A stretch of 41,529 nt of DNA from Pseudomonadota bacterium. Its GTDB lineage: Archaea; Thermoplasmatota; SW-10-69-26; JACQPN01; JAJPHT01. The notes beneath the pieces were generated by a model, which worked only from the letters and a program-made list of their open reading frames with translations, ran no database searches and was not told the origin of the DNA. The DNA lies in assembly GCA_021325135.1 (NCBI GenBank), contig JAJPHT010000023.1, positions 1 through 41,529 on the forward strand, written 5' to 3'. The translations under genes were made by a program, and so were the position numbers. Of this stretch, positions 38,635 through 41,529 are shown piece after piece (within the stretch, counting starts at the first letter, position 1; each line of letters begins with the position of its first letter).

Positions 38635-38940
38635 ATGAGTGCCCACTCCATCCATTCGGATGGATGCACCATGATGACGGCACGTTTCGAGAAGCGCGAT
38701 TTCAAGAAAATCTTCCTCTACCTCGACATCCTCGTGATCGCGATCTTCGCCGTGAGCCTCATCGTGCTCGTGCGCGACGCGTACGTGGCGGGGTTCTACG
38801 AGCAGCGCGTCGCGGACCTCTACAGCGTGAACTTCTGGGCGATGCTCCGCGACGCCGTCTTCGTCGTGGGCAGCCTCGCGTGGATGTTCTTCCGCTACTT
38901 CCGCACCCAGGTCGCCGCGTTCCAGGACCCCTGGAGCTGA
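38635..38940 (+). CDS. Small two-helix membrane protein
   Basis: 101 residues from ATG 38635, or 88 from ATG 38674, which would remove a His/Ser-rich start. Two transmembrane helices: IFLYLDILVIAIFAVSLIVL and FWAMLRDAVFVVGSLAWMFF, joined by an acidic loop with aromatic residues. Base composition is less GC-rich here because of the hydrophobic codons. No family recognised. Confidence 0.65.
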   Translation: MSAHSIHSDGCTMMTARFEKRDFKKIFLYLDILVIAIFAVSLIVLVRDAYVAGFYEQRVADLYSVNFWAMLRDAVFVVGSLAWMFFRYFRTQVAAFQDPWS

Positions 38941-39082
38941 ACGCGCATCGCAAGCCTCTGCGCCGCCCCACGGTTCGGTCCGCGGGCGGCGAATCCTCCG
39001 AGACTCGTGACCCCGAAGCCCTGAAATAGGGGGTCCGCATTGTTCGCGTCGCCCCTGGGGTCGTCCCCGAGGCCTGAGCACC

Positions 39083-39155
39083 GGGCGCTTAGATCAGTTG
39101 GTAGATCGCGTCCTTCGCAAGGACGAGGCCGGGGGTTCAAATCCCCCAGCGTCCA
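39083..39155 (+). tRNA. tRNA-Ala (anticodon CGC)
   Basis: 73 nt. Acceptor stem GGGCGCT/AGCGTCC contains the G3-U70 pair that identifies alanine tRNA. D arm GATC/GATC, anticodon stem CGTCC/GGACG with loop TTCGCAA (anticodon CGC), T arm GGGGG-TTCAAAT-CCCCC, discriminator A. CCA is not encoded. No intron. Confidence 0.97.
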
Positions 39156-39162
39156 CTTTTTC
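39156..39162 (+). terminator. T run after tRNA-Ala
   Basis: CTTTTT directly follows the tRNA 3' end, a typical archaeal stop signal. The following 190 nt hold no feature other than the next gene's leader. Confidence 0.6.
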
Positions 39163-39355
39163 ACTCTTCTCCCGGGGGTTTCTCCTCGGCGTCGGGCCCC
39201 TTCTTGGATCGCGTCCACGCGCGCAACGCCGCCGCGCTCGCCCCTGCTGTCTCCCGAAGCGGTTCACCTCCTGGCCCGGGAGCCACTGTGTTCCCACCCG
39301 GGGGGAAGGGAATCTCTTCTTGATGGGACGGCGTTGCGCGGAAGAGAGGCTTCCC

Positions 39356-39655
39356 ATGCGAACGCTCCCCCTCGTCGCGCTGGCCGCGTTGGCCGCGCTC
39401 ACCCTCGTCGCGCCCTCCCAGGCCGCCACGACGCCGCCCTGCTACACCACGTCGGAGCCCACCCAGGTCGTCAAGACGCCGGGCACGCCCACCTCGGACG
39501 CGCAGACGTACTACGTCATCGTGGACTCGATGCACTCCAGCGCGCTGATCTACCAGGAGGACAACGGCCTCAGCGGCCTCCAGCGCCACGACCGCCTCGT
39601 CAACGACGTGGGCCACTGCACCGATGGCACCGTCGCCGACACGCGCGTCTTCTGA
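39356..39655 (+). CDS. Small secreted protein
   Basis: 99 residues. Signal peptide MRTLPLVALAALAALTLVAP with cleavage after SQA. The mature 75 residues contain two Cys (PPCYTTS, GHCTDG) and read like a single small beta domain (QTYYVIVDSMHSSALIYQED). GAGAGG precedes the ATG. Family not recognised. Confidence 0.7.
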   Translation: MRTLPLVALAALAALTLVAPSQAATTPPCYTTSEPTQVVKTPGTPTSDAQTYYVIVDSMHSSALIYQEDNGLSGLQRHDRLVNDVGHCTDGTVADTRVF

Positions 39656-39695
39656 AGAAAAGGCCATAAGGCGGAGCAGGTCTGCCCGACGCGCC

Positions 39696-39769
39696 GGGCG
39701 CGTAGGCTAGTTTGGATAGACTTGGGGCCTCCGGAGCCTCAGACCTGGGTTCGAATCCCAGCGCGCCCG
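39696..39769 (+). tRNA. tRNA-Arg (anticodon CCG)
   Basis: 74 nt. Acceptor GGGCGCG/CGCGCCC, anticodon stem GGGGC/GCCTC with loop CTCCGGA (anticodon CCG, reading CGG), T arm CTGGG-TTCGAAT-CCCAG, discriminator G. The D stem is weak (one mismatch and two G-U pairs). A 24-nt copy of the 3' end recurs at 39886-39909. Confidence 0.9.
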
Positions 39770-39885
39770 CCTCACTCGCGTTCGCTCGTTCGGCGTCCGC
39801 GCTGCCGCTTGCTCCCCTCGCGGTCGCCGGCGCGCCACGCAGCGCCGGCGGCGACCCGTGCCGCATGCTGCGCATGCGACCCGGG

Positions 39886-39909
39886 TCCCAGCGCGCCCGC
39901 CTCACTCGC
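39886..39909 (+). repeat. Direct repeat of the tRNA-Arg 3' end
   Basis: TCCCAGCGCGCCCGCCTCAC plus TCGC is identical to 39756-39779, which covers the T-stem 3' strand, acceptor 3' strand and 10 nt beyond the tRNA. The bases before the repeat (ACCCGGG) resemble a T stem with the loop lost. The 106 nt between the copies hold GC-rich palindromes (CGCCGGCGC/GCGCCGGCG) and no gene. Confidence 0.8.
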
Positions 39910-40027
39910 TTTTCGCCCGTGCTCGCGCGGGCCCCTGCTTTTCCCCTGGAGTCCCCCGCGCCCGGGACAGGGGAACATTGATATTCGAACATCGGGACAC
40001 GAACACAGTTTGCGGAGGCATGAGGTC

Positions 40028-41185
40028 TTGAGGCTCCCCGTCGTCGCCCTCGTGGCGCTCAGCAGCGTCGCGGGGCTCGCTGCGGCCACCGCGCCGCTGG
40101 CGTCCGTCGCGTCCCCGTCGATCCCCCCGCTCCCCCTTCCGCCGATGCCCGGCGTGGGCGAGGCTCCCGCGCTGCCGGACTTGCCCGCGACGTCCGCGCC
40201 CGCGTCGCCGCCTGGCGCGCTGGCGCTCCCGCTCGCCAGCGTGCACCTCGCGCGCGCGTCCACGCCCGCGGAGCCCACGCCCGTCCTCGAAGGCGAGGCG
40301 CCCGCGCTGCTTCTCCCCGACGGGTTCGCCTTCCTCGCGCCCGGCGCGCCCGCGCAGGACGCCCTCCGCCTGGACGCCGCGCCCCTGGCGGCGCCCCGCG
40401 TGGCGGCCCCCGTCCTCGCGGCGCCGCGCCCCGCCGCGCCCGAGACGCTGGGCGTCGCGGCCGCCGCGCCGCAGCGCGCGCCCTCCGCGGCATCTTCCCC
40501 GTCCACCACCTCCGCGAGCGTCGCCGCCGCGCACGCCTTCGTCGCCGCGCCCCGCGTGGACGCGGCCGGAGCCGCCGCCGCGGGCGCCGCGATCGGCGTC
40601 GCCGCGCTCCTGGGCTTCGCCCTCTACCACCGCATCCGGCCGCACGCCACGCTGGAGAACGACACGCGCAAGGCCATCTTCGAGGCCGTCTGCAAGTGCC
40701 CCGGCCTGGGCGTGCACGTCATCGCGGAGCGCGCGGGCGTCAGCTACAGCACCGCGACGTACCACCTGGAGCGCCTCGTGGCCGCGGGCATGATCGTGAT
40801 GACGCCCGACGGCAACAAGCTCTGCTACTACAAGAACGGCGGCGCGTTCACCGAGGCCGAGCGCCGCATCCTGCCGCTGGTCAAGAACGACGAGGCCGCG
40901 AAGCTCCTGGAGGCCATCCTGGACACGCCCGGCACGTACCGCGCCGAGCTGGCCGAGCGCCTGGGAGTCACGGCGACCACCATTAATTGGCACCTCCGCC
41001 GCCTGCGCGAGGCGGGCCTCATCGACGAGATCCGCCAGGGCCGCAACGCCTACCTCACCGTGCGCGTCGCCGCCATCCGCGAGAGCTTCCTCTCGCTGGC
41101 CCTCAAGGTGGAGGGCACCGACGGGCCCGCCGCCGACCGCCTGCGCCGCTTCGCGGGCGCCACCACCGAAGGGCACGCGGCCTAG
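40028..41185 (+). CDS. Membrane-anchored regulator with two winged-helix domains
   Basis: 385 residues from TTG, preceded by GGAGG at 9-nt spacing. A signal peptide (RLPVVALVALSSVAGLAAAT) leads to an Ala/Pro-rich extracellular segment (about 20-175), a transmembrane helix (AAGAAIGVAALLGFALYHRI) and a cytoplasmic part with two winged helices: LGVHVIAERAGVSYSTATYH with LERLVAAGMIV, and YRAELAERLGVTATTINWHL with RRLREAGLIDE. It probably links an outside signal to transcription. Such proteins recur in Thermoplasmatota and other archaea, usually without known targets. AT-rich DNA (GATATTCGAAC, 39979-40005) upstream holds its promoter. Confidence 0.88.
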   Translation: MRLPVVALVALSSVAGLAAATAPLASVASPSIPPLPLPPMPGVGEAPALPDLPATSAPASPPGALALPLASVHLARASTPAEPTPVLEGEAPALLLPDGFAFLAPGAPAQDALRLDAAPLAAPRVAAPVLAAPRPAAPETLGVAAAAPQRAPSAASSPSTTSASVAAAHAFVAAPRVDAAGAAAAGAAIGVAALLGFALYHRIRPHATLENDTRKAIFEAVCKCPGLGVHVIAERAGVSYSTATYHLERLVAAGMIVMTPDGNKLCYYKNGGAFTEAERRILPLVKNDEAAKLLEAILDTPGTYRAELAERLGVTATTINWHLRRLREAGLIDEIRQGRNAYLTVRVAAIRESFLSLALKVEGTDGPAADRLRRFAGATTEGHAA

Positions 41186-41239
41186 CCCCCAGGGCAAACC
41201 TATTTCTGCGAAACCCCACCTCGGGGCCCATCCACCCCG

Positions 41240-41529
41240 CCTGGACGCGGGGCGAAAGGCACCGGCTAGGCTGGGGGGCCAGGCCTCCCCTGTCACCTGA
41301 CACGGCCTTCATGCAGGAGCTGACACCCCGGGGCGGCGGCCCCAGGGCGTACGGGTGCCCGGAACCGACAATGAGACTTCGTCCCTCGTGGTCCGGGGCG
41401 CAAAGTCCGCGCAAGCGGAAGCTTGCCGGGCGTGCCTTGCCACGGGCACCGGGTCAGGCGCGGAAGCGAGCAGCCTCACCGTGGACCAAGGACGTTCGTG
41501 GGGTCGCGGGGTCGAGAGAGTTCCGGGGC
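41240..41529 (+). ncRNA. Signal recognition particle (7S) RNA, cut by right edge
   Basis: The 5' domain contains CCGGCTAGGCTGGGGGGCC followed by CCTCCCCTGT, the conserved start of archaeal SRP RNA. Helix 6 shows CCGC-GCAA-GCGG (41407-41418) with a GNAR loop. Helix 8 shows GTCAGG (41453) and GGAAGCGAGCAGCC (41462-41475), the SRP54-binding region. The 3' strand that closes helices 5 and 1 is only partly inside the window. The RNA scaffolds SRP19 and SRP54 for membrane targeting of nascent proteins. The exact 5' end is estimated from a TATA-like CTATTTCTG near 41211. Confidence 0.92.

Noticed and set aside
39770..39909. A complete integrated element next to tRNA-Arg
   Set aside because: Only 106 nt separate the repeats and no integrase is present; kept only as a possible scar.
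1..41529. CRISPR arrays, transposases and restriction systems
   Set aside because: None seen; the repeats present are palindromes, not regularly spaced arrays.

Overview
The window is archaeal. It carries the 5' end of ribosomal protein L18e, translation factor aEF-2 with its diphthamide histidine, archaeal-type triosephosphate isomerase, archaeal RNase J, geranylgeranyl diphosphate synthase, an Lrp/AsnC regulator, the hexulose-phosphate pathway enzymes and an archaeal SRP (7S) RNA. Base composition is very GC-rich and third codon positions are almost all G or C. Many first genes have a TATA-like box centred about 25-30 bp before the start codon, which points to leaderless transcripts, while internal operon genes tend to use Shine-Dalgarno sites or 4-nt overlaps. 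The gene mix (endonuclease IV-like TIM barrel, membrane-anchored winged-helix regulator, many small secreted proteins and lipoproteins) suggests a high-GC member of the Thermoplasmatota, but this placement is an inference.

Layout. 1-3664: start of an L18e gene running off the left edge, a DUF4382-like lipoprotein, an endonuclease IV-like protein, an SDR enzyme and a HiPIP-like four-cysteine protein. 3699-9431: a seven-gene signalling operon on the minus strand whose six junctions are all 4-nt overlaps. 9643-13692: 6-phospho-3-hexuloisomerase, a cysteine-protease-fold-like protein, a small secreted protein and aEF-2. 13756-16526: a winged-helix protein, a metzincin-like lipoprotein and a fused hexulose-6-phosphate synthase/RraA protein. 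16577-19992: PncC/CinA-like amidase, TIM, two thioredoxins, Lrp regulator and a protein of unknown function. 19993-25706: ABC-F ATPase, lipoprotein hydrolase, PNGase A-like secreted protein, a TIGR01777-type fusion and an archaeal riboflavin reductase. 25688-28983: 7-TM protein, RNase J and GGPP synthase. 28985-34550: secreted protein, small membrane peptide, a half-length deoxyhypusine-hydroxylase-like HEAT protein, CLC channel with CBS domains, Cys-rich zinc protein and membrane proteins including DUF1614. 35174-41529: DEAD-box helicase, large secreted protein with an EF-hand-like loop, tRNA-Ala(CGC), tRNA-Arg(CCG), a membrane-anchored double-wHTH regulator and SRP RNA cut by the right edge.

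How it fits together. The hexulose-phosphate synthase and isomerase genes lie about 5 kb apart and probably supply ribose phosphates. The signalling operon holds three histidine kinases and three single-domain receivers but only one DNA-binding protein, so output probably runs through that winged-helix protein or by protein contact. Intergenic DNA is rich in long inverted repeats. One family (core CCCGTGGTCACGCCCGTGG) also lies in frame inside two genes, where it encodes low-complexity linkers. The observations I rate highest are the DOHH-like protein and this palindrome family. I see no CRISPR array, transposase or integrase.
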